This document shows positions 31,369 through 39,510 of a stretch of 64,000 nt of DNA, one piece after another; within the stretch, counting starts at the first letter, position 1; each line of letters opens with the position of its first letter. Both the position numbers and the translations under genes were made by a program. Under the pieces are notes generated by a model. It did not search any database and was not told the origin of the DNA. It saw nothing but the letters and a program-made list of their open reading frames with translations. The stretch spans positions 62,001 through 126,000 of the forward strand of contig JAVBPU010000005.1 of NCBI GenBank assembly GCA_031549415.1, written 5' to 3'. The stretch is from Limiplasma sp031549415 (GTDB taxonomy: Bacteria; Bacillota; Clostridia; Christensenellales; Aristaeellaceae).

Positions 31369-32223
31369 TTGCTCACAGACCCTCGGGACATGCTGCGCAA
31401 AGCCCAACGGGGCGGATACGCGGTGGGCGCCTTCAACATCGAAAACCTGGAGATGGCACAGGCGGTTTTGATGGCTGCCGAAGCCATGGGCTCGCCGGTC
31501 ATCTTGCAGACAACGCCGGGCACCCTGCTGTATGCGCCGCCCGGCGCCTATGCGGGCATGGTACAAGCGCTGGTGCCGAAAGGTTGTGCGGTGGCGCTGC
31601 ATCTGGATCATGGTAACAGCCTTGCGCAAGTGCAAGCTTGCCTGGACGCGGGATATACGTCCATCATGATGGACGGATCGAAGCTGCCTTTTGACGAGAA
31701 CATCGCCCTGACCAAGCGGGTGGTTACCATGGCCGGTGAGATACCCGTTGAGGCCGAACTGGGGCTGGTGGGAGGCAAGGAGGATAGCTTGGAGGAGACC
31801 TGTGCGCAGTACACCGATCCGGAACAGGCGGAGGAATTCATGGGCCGGACAGGCGCCTTCTCATTGGCTGTGGGGATCGGCACGGCCCATGGCCTCTACC
31901 AGGGCAAGCCGCACCTGAAGATTCCGCTTGTGTCCCAGATCGCGGCCCGCATCTCGGCACCGCTGGTGTTGCATGGGACCTCCGGGGTGGATGAGGATGA
32001 GGTACGGGACTGCATCCGGTGCGGTATTTGCAAAGTCAACTATGCCACCGATCTTAGGCAAGCGTACACCCTGGGAATCCAAGAAACGCTGGCCGCGTCG
32101 CCCGGAGTTTTGGACCCCAAGGCCTATGGCAAACAGGCTCGAAACAGAGTGTTTACCCTGGTTTGTGAGCGGATTCGGATGTTGGGCTCAAAAGGGAAGG
32201 CGGGGGCGGACACCCTGCGTTGA
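31369..32223 (+). CDS. Class II ketose-bisphosphate aldolase (GatY/KbaY/FbaA type)
   Basis: A 284-residue zinc aldolase that splits fructose- or tagatose-1,6-bisphosphate (or a related ketose phosphate). Zinc ligands and catalytic residues appear in VALHLDHGNS, MMDGSKLPFDEN, PVEAELGLVGG, GIGTAHGLYQG and LVLHGTSG. I place the start at the TTG at 31369, six bases after AGGAGGG, because the in-frame codons upstream lie inside the preceding gene. Next to a GatD-like dehydrogenase, a tagatose-bisphosphate role is plausible. No 6-phosphofructokinase or tagatose-6-phosphate kinase is in the operon. Confidence 0.88.
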   Translation: MLTDPRDMLRKAQRGGYAVGAFNIENLEMAQAVLMAAEAMGSPVILQTTPGTLLYAPPGAYAGMVQALVPKGCAVALHLDHGNSLAQVQACLDAGYTSIMMDGSKLPFDENIALTKRVVTMAGEIPVEAELGLVGGKEDSLEETCAQYTDPEQAEEFMGRTGAFSLAVGIGTAHGLYQGKPHLKIPLVSQIAARISAPLVLHGTSGVDEDEVRDCIRCGICKVNYATDLRQAYTLGIQETLAASPGVLDPKAYGKQARNRVFTLVCERIRMLGSKGKAGADTLR

Positions 32224-32274
32224 ACCTTGCCTCAGAGAGCGCACACGATGAAATAGGAGGAGAATGAGGAACGA

Positions 32275-33321
32275 GTGAAGGCTGCTGTTTTGCGTGGAAA
32301 CGAAGAGATTCGCTATGAAGAATACGCCGACCCCAGGATCGAACCCGGCACAGTGCTGATTCGCGTCCGCCTATCGGGCATTTGCGGTTCCGATGTGCCG
32401 CGGGTTTTGTACCATGGAGCGCACAGCTATCCCATCGTTTTGGGGCATGAGTTTAGCGGCGATGTGGACGCGGTGGGGGAGGGGGTTACCCACATCCGTA
32501 CCGGCATGCGCGTTACAGGTGCGCCGCTCCTTCCGTGCATGGTGTGTGAGAATTGCGTCCGCGGTGATTATGCGCTATGCAACCAGTATAGTTTTGTCGG
32601 TTCCCGGCGACAAGGGAGCTTTGCGGAGTATTTGCTGCTCCCGGCGCGCAATGTTGTGCCGATCGGGGAGGATGTGTCCTACGAAATGGGGGCGCTGATG
32701 GAGCCTGCCACGGTGGCGCTGCACGGACTGTTTCGATGCGGCTTCCAAGGGGGAGTCGACGTGGCGGTGTTGGGCGGAGGAACCATCGGCCAGTTTACCG
32801 CCCAGTGGGCGCGCATCATGGGAGCGAGAACCGTGACGGTATTGGATCTGCTGGACAGCCGCCTGGTACTGGCCAAGCGGTTGGGATGCGACAGGACCCT
32901 CCGGGTGGGCGGTGCGGATTTTGAGCGCCAGGTCTTTGGCAAAGGGGCCAAGCGATATGGCACGGTTTTTGAAACCAGCGGGACGCCCGAAACCGTACGC
33001 ATGGCCTTCGCGTTAGCGGACCGCAAAGCCATCGTGAGCTTTGTGGGCACGCCGCATCAAAATACCACCTTTTCGCCCGAAGAATGGGAAAACCTCAACC
33101 GCAAGGAGCTCATCATGGGAGGCTCGTGGATGAGCTACTCAGCGCCTTTCCCTGGAAGGGAATGGGAACTGACGGCTCACGCGTTTCAAACGGGCCGCCT
33201 AAAAATAGACGAAGGAATGGTGCATGCGCGTTTTCCTTTGTCCCAAGCGCAGGAGGCCTTTGCTTGCTACAAAAAACCCGGGCGCGTGGAAGGAAAGATT
33301 TTTTTGGCGGCGGAAGAATGA
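32275..33321 (+). CDS. Zinc-dependent polyol/polyol-phosphate dehydrogenase, GatD-like
   Basis: A 348-residue medium-chain dehydrogenase. Catalytic zinc ligands: Cys in GICGSDVPR, His-Glu in LGHEFSG and Glu in LMEPATVALH. Structural zinc Cys: LPCMVCENCVRGDYALC. The Rossmann motif is VAVLGGGTIGQFTA. Stretches such as CGSDVPR, GAHSYPIVLGHEFSG, FVGSRRQGSFAEY and MGGSWMSYSAPFPGREWE match E. coli GatD (galactitol-1-phosphate 5-dehydrogenase) closely from memory. The start is GTG. It is the last gene of the sugar operon. If it acts on galactitol-1-phosphate, the product tagatose-6-phosphate would feed the aldolase after one more kinase step. Confidence 0.88.
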   Translation: MKAAVLRGNEEIRYEEYADPRIEPGTVLIRVRLSGICGSDVPRVLYHGAHSYPIVLGHEFSGDVDAVGEGVTHIRTGMRVTGAPLLPCMVCENCVRGDYALCNQYSFVGSRRQGSFAEYLLLPARNVVPIGEDVSYEMGALMEPATVALHGLFRCGFQGGVDVAVLGGGTIGQFTAQWARIMGARTVTVLDLLDSRLVLAKRLGCDRTLRVGGADFERQVFGKGAKRYGTVFETSGTPETVRMAFALADRKAIVSFVGTPHQNTTFSPEEWENLNRKELIMGGSWMSYSAPFPGREWELTAHAFQTGRLKIDEGMVHARFPLSQAQEAFACYKKPGRVEGKIFLAAEE

Positions 33322-33366
33322 AAGGCATACCCGTGAAAACACTGCGTCGCTAAAGCAGACAGACCC

Positions 33367-33412
33367 GTAAAAACAAGCAAGAGCCGCATCGCCATTGGAC
33401 GATACGGCTCTT
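33367..33412 (-). terminator. Terminator of rpsT
   Basis: Read leftward, AAGAGCCGTATCG and CGATGCGGCTCTT pair with one U-G and an eight-base loop, then TGCTTGTTTTTACG. The same stem has a C-A mismatch on the other strand, so it serves the leftward rpsT transcript best, though it also lies after the rightward sugar operon. Confidence 0.8.
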
Positions 33413-33466
33413 CCCATAGATACCCTCAGGGCATCTTACGCACAATCATTCATTGGATGAGGCTGT

Positions 33467-33730
33467 TTACTGCGCCACGCTGGCCATCTTCTTCGCCATA
33501 CGGGACTTTTTGCGGCTGGCGGTATTCTTATGCAGAATGCCCTTGGCCACAGCTTTATCAATAGCGGAGGTGGTGACACTGTACTGTGCACCGGCTGCAG
33601 CGGGGCTTACAGTCAGCTCCGCATCAAACTTTTTAATCGCGGTCTTCACCTTCGACTTCACAATGCGGTTGCGAAGATTCTTTTTCTCGCTGACCTTTAC
33701 CCGTTTCATAGCGGACTTGATATTTGGCAA
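33467..33730 (-). CDS. rpsT: 30S ribosomal protein S20
   Basis: An 87-residue basic helical protein matching S20: MPNIKSAMKRVKVSEKKN at the start and GILHKNTASRKKSRMAKK at the end. It binds 16S rRNA early in 30S assembly. The start codon is TTG, nine bases after GGAGGTG; E. coli rpsT also uses UUG, which helps autogenous control, so this choice may be functional. It has its own promoter and terminator. Confidence 0.97.
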   Translation of the reverse strand: MPNIKSAMKRVKVSEKKNLRNRIVKSKVKTAIKKFDAELTVSPAAAGAQYSVTTSAIDKAVAKGILHKNTASRKKSRMAKKMASVAQ

Positions 33731-33768
33731 CGCCTTTCACCTCCTTGGTGCTATAAATCGCAAGGGAA

Positions 33769-33798
33769 AGTGTACCATGCCGCCACTGAAAAAGCAAT
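33769..33798 (-). promoter_or_regulatory. Promoter of rpsT
   Basis: On the minus strand TTGCTT (33793-33798) and TACACT (33769-33774) are 18 bases apart, about 39 bases upstream of the rpsT start. Confidence 0.5.
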
Positions 33799-33806
33799 AC
33801 CCCAGA

Positions 33807-33857
33807 GTTTTTTTTCGCAAAAAGTTGGTGTTTTTCGCAAAAAGTTGGGAACGCCGC
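33807..33857 (+). repeat. Tandem TTTTTCGCAAAAAGTTGG direct repeat
   Basis: An 18-base unit occurs twice in tandem, each containing the small palindrome TTTTTCGCAAAAA. The rest of the 33731-33955 gap shows only the rpsT promoter. The repeat could form either of two small hairpins; a function is not apparent. Confidence 0.6.
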
Positions 33858-33955
33858 GGCCGATGCGGCAGGGGCGTCTGCCCATGGATACAGCCACGGG
33901 CTGCCTCCCATCGGCTTTTCTTGGCGCAAATTCCTGCAAATCCATCAAAAAATGC

Positions 33956-33984
33956 TTGCCCAAGTGTTAGGGTTCGGGTATAAT
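33956..33984 (+). promoter_or_regulatory. Sigma-A promoter of the parvulin-type lipoprotein gene
   Basis: TTGCCC (33956-33961) and a perfect TATAAT (33979-33984) are 17 bases apart, 42 bases upstream of the start codon. Confidence 0.75.
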
Positions 33985-34026
33985 ACGTGAAGTTGGAAAT
34001 TTCGCGAACGATAGGAGAGAAACATC

Positions 34027-35388
34027 ATGCGCAAGCGTGTCATTCTGGCTTTCATGTTGGTCTTTGCCCTGCTGGTGACCTCCGGCTGCGGCCTCATTGT
34101 GAAGGATGAAGCGGTGGACCGGGCCACCCCTGTCATTGAGGTGGCTGGGAAAACTTTTACCAAGGGTGAAATTTTGGACCAGGTCAGCTATTCCCTGGAT
34201 TATCAGGCGTATATGTACAGCATGTACGGCATGGCCTTTGACGCGAAGGACGCCACCATCATTGCCAATACCCAGACCCAGGTGCTGGACAGCCTGGTGG
34301 AGCAGGCCGTGCTGGAGCAAAAGCAGGACGAGATGGGCATGTCCTCCTTTACGCCGGAAGAGCTGACCCAGCTGGAGACCAAGGTGGATGAATCCTATAA
34401 GGCCAACTTGGATTCGGTGAAGACTTCCTATTTTGCGGAAACCGAGCTGACCGGCGAAGCGCTGGACCAGGCGGTGGAAGCCAAGATGGCGGAGCTGGGC
34501 TATTCCGACAAAGCGGCCATGCTGGAGAGTGAAAAAACCAACGCCGCCTATGAAAAGCTAAAGACCAGCGTGGTAAAAGACGTGCAGGTGACCGAGGAAG
34601 AAATTCAGGCCAAGTATGACGAAAATGTGGCCAGCGCCAAGGCTACCTATGAAAGCGACCTGAACGCCTATGGCACCGCGGCCGGGCAGGGCACGGTGTA
34701 TTACCGTCCTGCCGGGTACCGGTACGTGAAAAACCTGTTGCGCAAGTTCAGCGAAGAGGACAATAAGACCATTGCCGATTTGAACACCCAGCTAACCGAC
34801 AAGCAGGGCCAGTTGACCACCGTCAACACCTCTATTGGCGAGTTGGACGTGGACACATCCAAAGACACGCCGGAGCAGGCGGAAGCCCGCAAGGAATTGC
34901 AGAGCACCCAGGCCATGCTCACGTCGGAGATCGGCGCGCTCGAAACCCAGCTGGCCAATGCCAAAGAGGCTGCCTACGCCAAGGTGCAGCCCGCCATTGA
35001 CGAGGTTTTGCAGAAGCTGGCCGATGGCGGGGACTTTGACGCGCTGATGGCCGAGTATGGCGAGGATGACGGCATGAAAGCCTCCCCCGCCAAGGAAACC
35101 GGTTATCTGGTGTGCCAGGGCTATACCCAATACGTGACCGAGTTTACAGAGGCCTCCATGGCCCTTGGCAAGGTTGGGGACGTATCTCCCGCGGTGCGGA
35201 CTTCCTTTGGCATCCATTTGATCCAGTATGCCAGCGACCTGCAGGAAGGCGAAGTGCCCCTGGCGGAAGTGAAGGACGCCCTTTCCCAAGAATTGCTGAC
35301 CGCCAAGCAGGATGAGTTCTTTGCCACCACCTTGGATACCTGGGTGAAGGATGCCGGGGCGAAGGTCTATCCGGAACGGTTGAAATAA
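34027..35388 (+). CDS. Parvulin-type peptidyl-prolyl isomerase lipoprotein (PrsA/SurA-like)
   Basis: A 453-residue surface foldase. The signal peptide ends in a lipobox (LLVTSGCG), so Cys21 would be lipidated. A SurA/PrsA-like N-terminal chaperone domain (about 35-190) follows. The parvulin domain appears split: its first strand is YRYVKNLLRKF (about 230) and the rest begins at DEVLQKLADGGDFDALMAEYGEDD (about 320), ending in AVRTSFGIHLIQY. Between them lie about 80 residues of predicted coiled coil (LNTQLTDKQGQLTTVNTSIG and a second helix). PrsA proteins help secreted proteins fold outside the membrane. The insertion is unusual and could act as a spacer or dimer arm. The gene has its own promoter and terminator. 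Confidence 0.85.
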   Translation: MRKRVILAFMLVFALLVTSGCGLIVKDEAVDRATPVIEVAGKTFTKGEILDQVSYSLDYQAYMYSMYGMAFDAKDATIIANTQTQVLDSLVEQAVLEQKQDEMGMSSFTPEELTQLETKVDESYKANLDSVKTSYFAETELTGEALDQAVEAKMAELGYSDKAAMLESEKTNAAYEKLKTSVVKDVQVTEEEIQAKYDENVASAKATYESDLNAYGTAAGQGTVYYRPAGYRYVKNLLRKFSEEDNKTIADLNTQLTDKQGQLTTVNTSIGELDVDTSKDTPEQAEARKELQSTQAMLTSEIGALETQLANAKEAAYAKVQPAIDEVLQKLADGGDFDALMAEYGEDDGMKASPAKETGYLVCQGYTQYVTEFTEASMALGKVGDVSPAVRTSFGIHLIQYASDLQEGEVPLAEVKDALSQELLTAKQDEFFATTLDTWVKDAGAKVYPERLK

Positions 35389-35411
35389 GACGGTTCTATC
35401 AAAAAGGTCCG

Positions 35412-35455
35412 TTAGGGGCTGCCGCCCCTAAAATCCCGCCCAGGGCTTCGCCCTG
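35412..35455 (+). repeat. Two short GC-rich palindromes after the foldase gene
   Basis: TTAGGGGC-TGCC-GCCCCTAA (35412-35431) and CAGGGC-TTC-GCCCTG (35441-35455) are perfect hairpins. Similar small GGGGC/GCCCC or GGGC/GCCC modules occur within the structured repeat (5287, 44907) and inside hemW (56126). Confidence 0.6.
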
Positions 35456-35539
35456 AGCCCCTTCTTCACCGCGTTTCCCGGGGCGAAGCGAAGAAATCAA
35501 AAGGTTCTTTCTCGCAAAGAGATTCTTTCTTGACACACT

Positions 35540-35565
35540 GGCCCGGCTCGGCAACGAGCCGGGCC
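35540..35565 (+). terminator. Terminator with a GCAA tetraloop
   Basis: GGCCCGGCTCG and CGAGCCGGGCC form an 11-pair stem closed by GCAA, followed by TTGGTTTGTCGTTTG. It probably ends the foldase transcript. Confidence 0.75.
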
Positions 35566-35656
35566 TTGGTTTGTCGTTTGTAAAAAGCAAACCTCTATGA
35601 TAGAATGGGTAAGCTGTAAAGGCGCTCCCCGGCCCCCAGCAAAGAGGAGGACGAAC

Positions 35657-36337
35657 GTGCGAGAAGTGGTCCATTACCAGTGGCATACCGGGAAGCTGTC
35701 AAAACCCATGGACATTGCCGTGGTCAGTGATCTGCATGACTGCGAGTATGAGGATCTTTGGCCGCTGGTGCAGGGGGCGGACTGCCTGCTGGTACCCGGC
35801 GACGTGGCCAACCGTTATCAACAGAAATTCAGCAAGGGCATGCGGTTTTTGGCGGAGGCCCAGCAGCGGCTTCCCACCTTTTTTTCGCCGGGCAACCATG
35901 AAATGCGCCTCAAGGACCGGGAAAGGGTGCTGGAAGCGCTGCAAAGAAGCCCGGCCACCGTTTTAATGAACCGCTATGTGCGCTTTGGGGAAATTTGGCT
36001 GGGCGGATGGTACCGGCCCCATTTGCTGGAACAGAAGGACATGGCGGAAGAGTTTGCCGCGCTGCCTGGCTGTAAACTGATGCTGTGCCACAGGCCGGAG
36101 GATTATATGCGGCATCTGCGGGGCCTGGACGTGGATTTGGTGCTGGCGGGCCATGCCCATGGGGGGCAGATCCGCATTGCCGGGCAGGGGCTATACGCGC
36201 CGGGCCAGGGGATTTTTCCAAAATGGACCCGGGGCCTAGTGGATGGCCGCATGATCGTCTGCGCGGGCGCCAGCAATCCGGTGCGGATTCCCCGGTGGGG
36301 CAACCCTTGCGAAGTCTTGCGCATTGCCCTGGACTGA
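35657..36337 (+). CDS. Calcineurin-like metallophosphoesterase
   Basis: A 226-residue soluble phosphoesterase. The metal motifs are in order: AVVSDLHD (DxH), VPGDVAN (GDxx), SPGNHEMRL (GNHE), LMLCHRPED (H) and LAGHAHGGQIRI (GHxH). GGQIR and the ending GASNPVRIP are typical of the YkuE-like branch, but there is no N-terminal membrane or Tat segment, so this one is cytosolic. I use the GTG at 35657 behind GAGGAGG. The substrate is unknown. It is 24 bases upstream of fumarase and may share a transcript. Confidence 0.9.
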   Translation: MREVVHYQWHTGKLSKPMDIAVVSDLHDCEYEDLWPLVQGADCLLVPGDVANRYQQKFSKGMRFLAEAQQRLPTFFSPGNHEMRLKDRERVLEALQRSPATVLMNRYVRFGEIWLGGWYRPHLLEQKDMAEEFAALPGCKLMLCHRPEDYMRHLRGLDVDLVLAGHAHGGQIRIAGQGLYAPGQGIFPKWTRGLVDGRMIVCAGASNPVRIPRWGNPCEVLRIALD

Positions 36338-36361
36338 TGGACCCATGCAAAGGAGAGGCCT

Positions 36362-37213
36362 ATGAGTGAGTTTCGGACCCTGCCTACCCATGAAATCACC
36401 GCCTGCGTGGCAAAGCTGTGCATCCGGGCCAACCGGGAGCTGCCCGGCCAGGTGGAGGGCCTGCTTTGCGCGGCCTGCCAGGCGGAGCCCTATGCCCCAG
36501 CCCGGGAAACCCTGGAGCTCATCCTCAAAAATGCCGCCATGGCCAGAGAGCAGGCCATGCCCATCTGCCAGGACACCGGCATGGCGGTGGTGTATGCCCA
36601 GGTGGGGCAGGATGTGCGCATTGTGGGCGGAAGCTTTGAAGCCGCGGTGCAGGCGGGGGTGGCCCAGGGCTATGGGGAAGGATATCTGCGCCAGTCCGTG
36701 GTGGCGGACCCCATCCGCCGGGGGAATACAGGGGACAACACCCCTGCTGTGCTGCATGTGCGGCTGGTGCCTGGGGACAGGGTTCTTTTGACTGTGGCCC
36801 CCAAGGGCTTTGGCAGTGAGAATATGAGCCGCCTGGCCATGCTGACCCCGGCAGAGGGACTGGCAGGAGTGAAGGCCTTTGTGCTGGAAACCGTCCGCTT
36901 GGCCGGGGCCAATCCCTGCCCGCCCATGGTGCTGGGGGTTGGCATCGGTGGGAATTTTGAACAAGTGGCGGAACTAGCCAAGGAAGCCCTGGTGGAACTG
37001 CGGGAGGGACCCCACCCAGACCCTTTTTATGCCGGCCTGGAAGAGGAATGGCTGCGGGAGGTGAACGCCCTGGGCATTGGTCCCCAGGGCTTCGGAGGGC
37101 TCACCACGGCACTTTCCCTGCGCATCAAGGCCGCGCCGACTCATATCGCGGGGCTGCCCGTGGCGGTGAATGTGGGCTGCCATGTGACCCGGCACGCCTC
37201 CCAGGAGCTGTGA
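36362..37213 (+). CDS. fumA: Class I fumarate hydratase, alpha subunit
   Basis: A 283-residue subunit of the two-gene, [4Fe-4S] fumarase that interconverts fumarate and malate. The three cluster Cys lie in MPICQDTGM, ANPCPPM and VNVGCHVTRH. RRGNTGDNTP and GVGIGGNFE are the conserved substrate-site stretches. Tartrate dehydratase subunits are close relatives, so the substrate is not absolutely certain. The beta subunit follows after 16 bases. The gene symbol reflects the N-terminal half of E. coli FumA. Confidence 0.93.
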   Translation: MSEFRTLPTHEITACVAKLCIRANRELPGQVEGLLCAACQAEPYAPARETLELILKNAAMAREQAMPICQDTGMAVVYAQVGQDVRIVGGSFEAAVQAGVAQGYGEGYLRQSVVADPIRRGNTGDNTPAVLHVRLVPGDRVLLTVAPKGFGSENMSRLAMLTPAEGLAGVKAFVLETVRLAGANPCPPMVLGVGIGGNFEQVAELAKEALVELREGPHPDPFYAGLEEEWLREVNALGIGPQGFGGLTTALSLRIKAAPTHIAGLPVAVNVGCHVTRHASQEL

Positions 37214-37229
37214 AGAAGGGGGAATTTGG

Positions 37230-37835
37230 ATGAGCGCTTGGCATCTGCAAACCCCGCTGCAAAAAGAAGATTTGCAAAACCTGCGCTGCGGCGACAGCGT
37301 GCTGCTCAGCGGCGTGGTCTATACCGCCCGGGATGCCGCCCATGGCAGGCTCTGCCAGGCGCTGAAAAAAGGCGAGCCGCTGCCTGTGGATTTGCGGGGA
37401 CAGGTGGTTTTTTATGCAGGGCCCACGCCGCCCCCCCCGGGGAAGCCCATAGGCTCCATTGGACCTACCACCAGTATGCGCATGGATGCTTATACGCCGG
37501 CGCTGCTGGAACAAGGGATGGTTGCCATGATTGGCAAGGGCGGGCGCAGCCTGGCTGTAAAAGAGGCCATAGGCAAGCATGGCGCGGTTTACTTTGCGGC
37601 GGTGGGCGGGGTGGCCGCGTATATGGCCCACTGCGTGAAGAGCTGCCAGGTGGTGGCCTACGAGGACTTGGGCACGGAATCCATCAAGAAGCTTGTGGTG
37701 GAGGCGTTGCCCCTGACGGTGGCCATGGATGCCCAGGGCCATGATTTTTATGAGCAGGGCATGCATCAATATACAAAAACCTTGCAGCGGGAAGTTTTTG
37801 GGGCTTCAAAAAATGGGGAAAAGAAATTTGAATAA
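37230..37835 (+). CDS. fumB: Class I fumarate hydratase, beta subunit
   Basis: A 201-residue beta subunit: LRCGDSVLLSGVVYTARDAAH, then FYAGPTPPPPGKPIGSIGPT with the TTSMRMD substrate loop, and GKGGRSLAVKEAI. The swivelling-domain motifs are complete. It joins the alpha subunit to form the active enzyme. No other citric-acid-cycle gene is close by. Confidence 0.93.
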   Translation: MSAWHLQTPLQKEDLQNLRCGDSVLLSGVVYTARDAAHGRLCQALKKGEPLPVDLRGQVVFYAGPTPPPPGKPIGSIGPTTSMRMDAYTPALLEQGMVAMIGKGGRSLAVKEAIGKHGAVYFAAVGGVAAYMAHCVKSCQVVAYEDLGTESIKKLVVEALPLTVAMDAQGHDFYEQGMHQYTKTLQREVFGASKNGEKKFE

Positions 37836-37850
37836 ATATGCAAAAAACTG

Positions 37851-37879
37851 TTGACATTCTGCATAATTAGGCCTATACT
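37851..37879 (+). promoter_or_regulatory. Strong sigma-A promoter of the amino-acid ABC operon
   Basis: A perfect TTGACA (37851-37856) and TATACT (37874-37879) are 17 bases apart. ATGCA/TGCATA motifs at about 37838, 37861 and 37880 surround it in an AT-rich context and could be repressor half-sites (ArgR-like spacing is possible but unproven). Confidence 0.8.
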
Positions 37880-37921
37880 ATGCATATTCCAAGAACAAGA
37901 ATGTGTAGGAGGCAAATGGTT

Positions 37922-38668
37922 ATGAAGAAGTTCCTGGCGATGGTAGTGGCGTTGACCCTCAGTTTTTCCGCGGTGGCCGCCCTGGCGGAGCACTACACCA
38001 TGGCAACCAACGCGTCTTTTCCGCCCTATGAATTTTACGATGGGGAAACCGTGGTGGGCATTGATGCGGAAATCGCCGCCGCCATTTGCAAAAAGCTGGG
38101 CGCTGCGCTGGTGATCGCCGATATGGAGTTTGACTCCATCGTGTCCGCCGTCCAGTCCGGCAAGGCCGATTTTGCCATGGCCGGCATGACCGTCACCGAA
38201 GAGCGCTCCCAGCTGGTGAATTTTTCCAAAAGCTATGCCACGGGCATCCAGGCCATCATTGTGAAGGAAGGCTCTCCCATTGCCAGCGCGGACGACCTGT
38301 TTGCGGAAGGCGCCAAGAACACCATCGGCGTGCAGCTTTCCACCACGGGCGACCTGTACACCACCTGGGACATTGAGGAGAAGGGCCTGGGCACCGTGTC
38401 CCGCTTCCCCAACGGCAATGATGCGGTGATGGCGCTGGTCAGCGGCAAGGTGGACTGCGTGGTCATCGACAACGAGCCCGCCAAGGCCTATGTGGCGGCC
38501 AATACAGGGCTAAAGGTGCTGGACACCGAGTATGCGGTGGAAGATTACGCCGCCTGCATCGCCAAGGGCAACGACGAATTCCTGGCCAAGTTCAACACGG
38601 CCCTGGAAGAGCTGATTGCGGATGGCACCGTGCAAGCCATTATTGACAAATATATCGCCACCAAGTAA
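37922..38668 (+). CDS. Polar amino-acid ABC transporter substrate-binding protein
   Basis: A 248-residue family 3 binding protein with a signal peptide (MKKFLAMVVALTLSFSAVAA). Hallmarks: FPPYEFYDGETVVGIDAEIA, SGKADFAMAGMTVTEERS and a late KGNDEFLAKFNTALEEL. It lacks a lipobox Cys. I use the ATG at 37922 behind AGGAGG. It starts an operon with one permease and one ATPase; the amino acid is not identifiable, and cystine, glutamine and arginine types share this fold. Confidence 0.92.
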   Translation: MKKFLAMVVALTLSFSAVAALAEHYTMATNASFPPYEFYDGETVVGIDAEIAAAICKKLGAALVIADMEFDSIVSAVQSGKADFAMAGMTVTEERSQLVNFSKSYATGIQAIIVKEGSPIASADDLFAEGAKNTIGVQLSTTGDLYTTWDIEEKGLGTVSRFPNGNDAVMALVSGKVDCVVIDNEPAKAYVAANTGLKVLDTEYAVEDYAACIAKGNDEFLAKFNTALEELIADGTVQAIIDKYIATK

Positions 38669-38692
38669 AAGCCAGCGCGTAAGCGCCAGTGG

Positions 38693-38725
38693 CCAAAAGG
38701 GAGCGGCTTAGCCGCCCCCTTTTGG
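38693..38725 (+). other. Long stem-loop between binding-protein and permease genes
   Basis: CCAAAAGGG and GCGGC pair with GCCGC and CCCTTTTGG around a TTA loop, with one small bulge. There is no T-tract. Like the hairpin at 28721, it sits between the binding-protein and permease genes, where it may stabilise upstream mRNA. Confidence 0.75.
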
Positions 38726-38739
38726 CGCAGGGAGGAAAT

Positions 38740-39510
38740 ATGGGAATAGGCTTGTGTTCATCCGTGGCCTTGGCGGAGGCCGGAAGCTGGTTTGACGGGG
38801 TCGTGGCGGAGTTCACGCTGAATTTTGTGGACAAAAACCGCTGGAAGCTGCTATGGGATGGGCTGCAAAACACATTGCTCATCACCCTGGTGGCGTGCCT
38901 GATGGGGATTGCTATTGGCATTGTGATTGCCACCGTGCGCACCACCTGGGACAAGACGGAGCATACCATGCCAAAGGGCCTGGGCCGGACGCTGTTTGCC
39001 CTTGTGGACCGCATTTGCCGCTTGTATATCGCGGTCATCCGGGGCACCCCCGTGGTGATACAACTGATGATTATGTATTATGTCATCTTCGCCTCCTCGG
39101 ACAATGGCGTGATGGTGGCCATGCTGGCTTTTGGCATGAACTCCGGCGCCTATGTGTCGGAGATTTTTCGGGGCGGCATCATGTCCATCGACAAGGGGCA
39201 GTTTGAGGCGGGGCGCAGCCTGGGCCTCAATTATACACAGACCATGATGTTTATCATCGCGCCCCAGGTGCTGAAAACCGTGCTGCCCACGTTGGCCAAT
39301 GAGTTCATTGTGCTGCTGAAGGAAACCTCGGTGGCAGGCTATGTGGCCGTGGCGGATTTGACCTTCGCGGGCAACCGGATCCGCGGAGTCACCTATTCGG
39401 CCTTTATGCCGCTGATCGCCGTGGCGCTGATCTACCTGGTGCTGGTGATCTTCCTCACCTGGCTGGTGGGGAAGCTGGAAAGGAGGCTGCGTCAAAGTGA
39501 TAACCGTTAA
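38740..39510 (+). CDS. Amino-acid ABC transporter permease (HisM/GlnP type)
   Basis: A 256-residue permease. The N-terminus carries about 35 residues before TM1 (LLITLVACLMGIAIGIVIAT). The family signature is IRGTPVVIQLMIMYYVIF, and the EAA-like loop reads EAGRSLGLNYTQTMMFIIAP (about 165-184). The ATG at 38740 follows GGAGG. It overlaps the ATPase gene by 14 bases. It forms a homodimeric channel in this family. Confidence 0.92.
   Translation: MGIGLCSSVALAEAGSWFDGVVAEFTLNFVDKNRWKLLWDGLQNTLLITLVACLMGIAIGIVIATVRTTWDKTEHTMPKGLGRTLFALVDRICRLYIAVIRGTPVVIQLMIMYYVIFASSDNGVMVAMLAFGMNSGAYVSEIFRGGIMSIDKGQFEAGRSLGLNYTQTMMFIIAPQVLKTVLPTLANEFIVLLKETSVAGYVAVADLTFAGNRIRGVTYSAFMPLIAVALIYLVLVIFLTWLVGKLERRLRQSDNR

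Noticed and set aside
33807..33857. Possible start of a CRISPR array
   Set aside because: Only two tandem copies without spacers.
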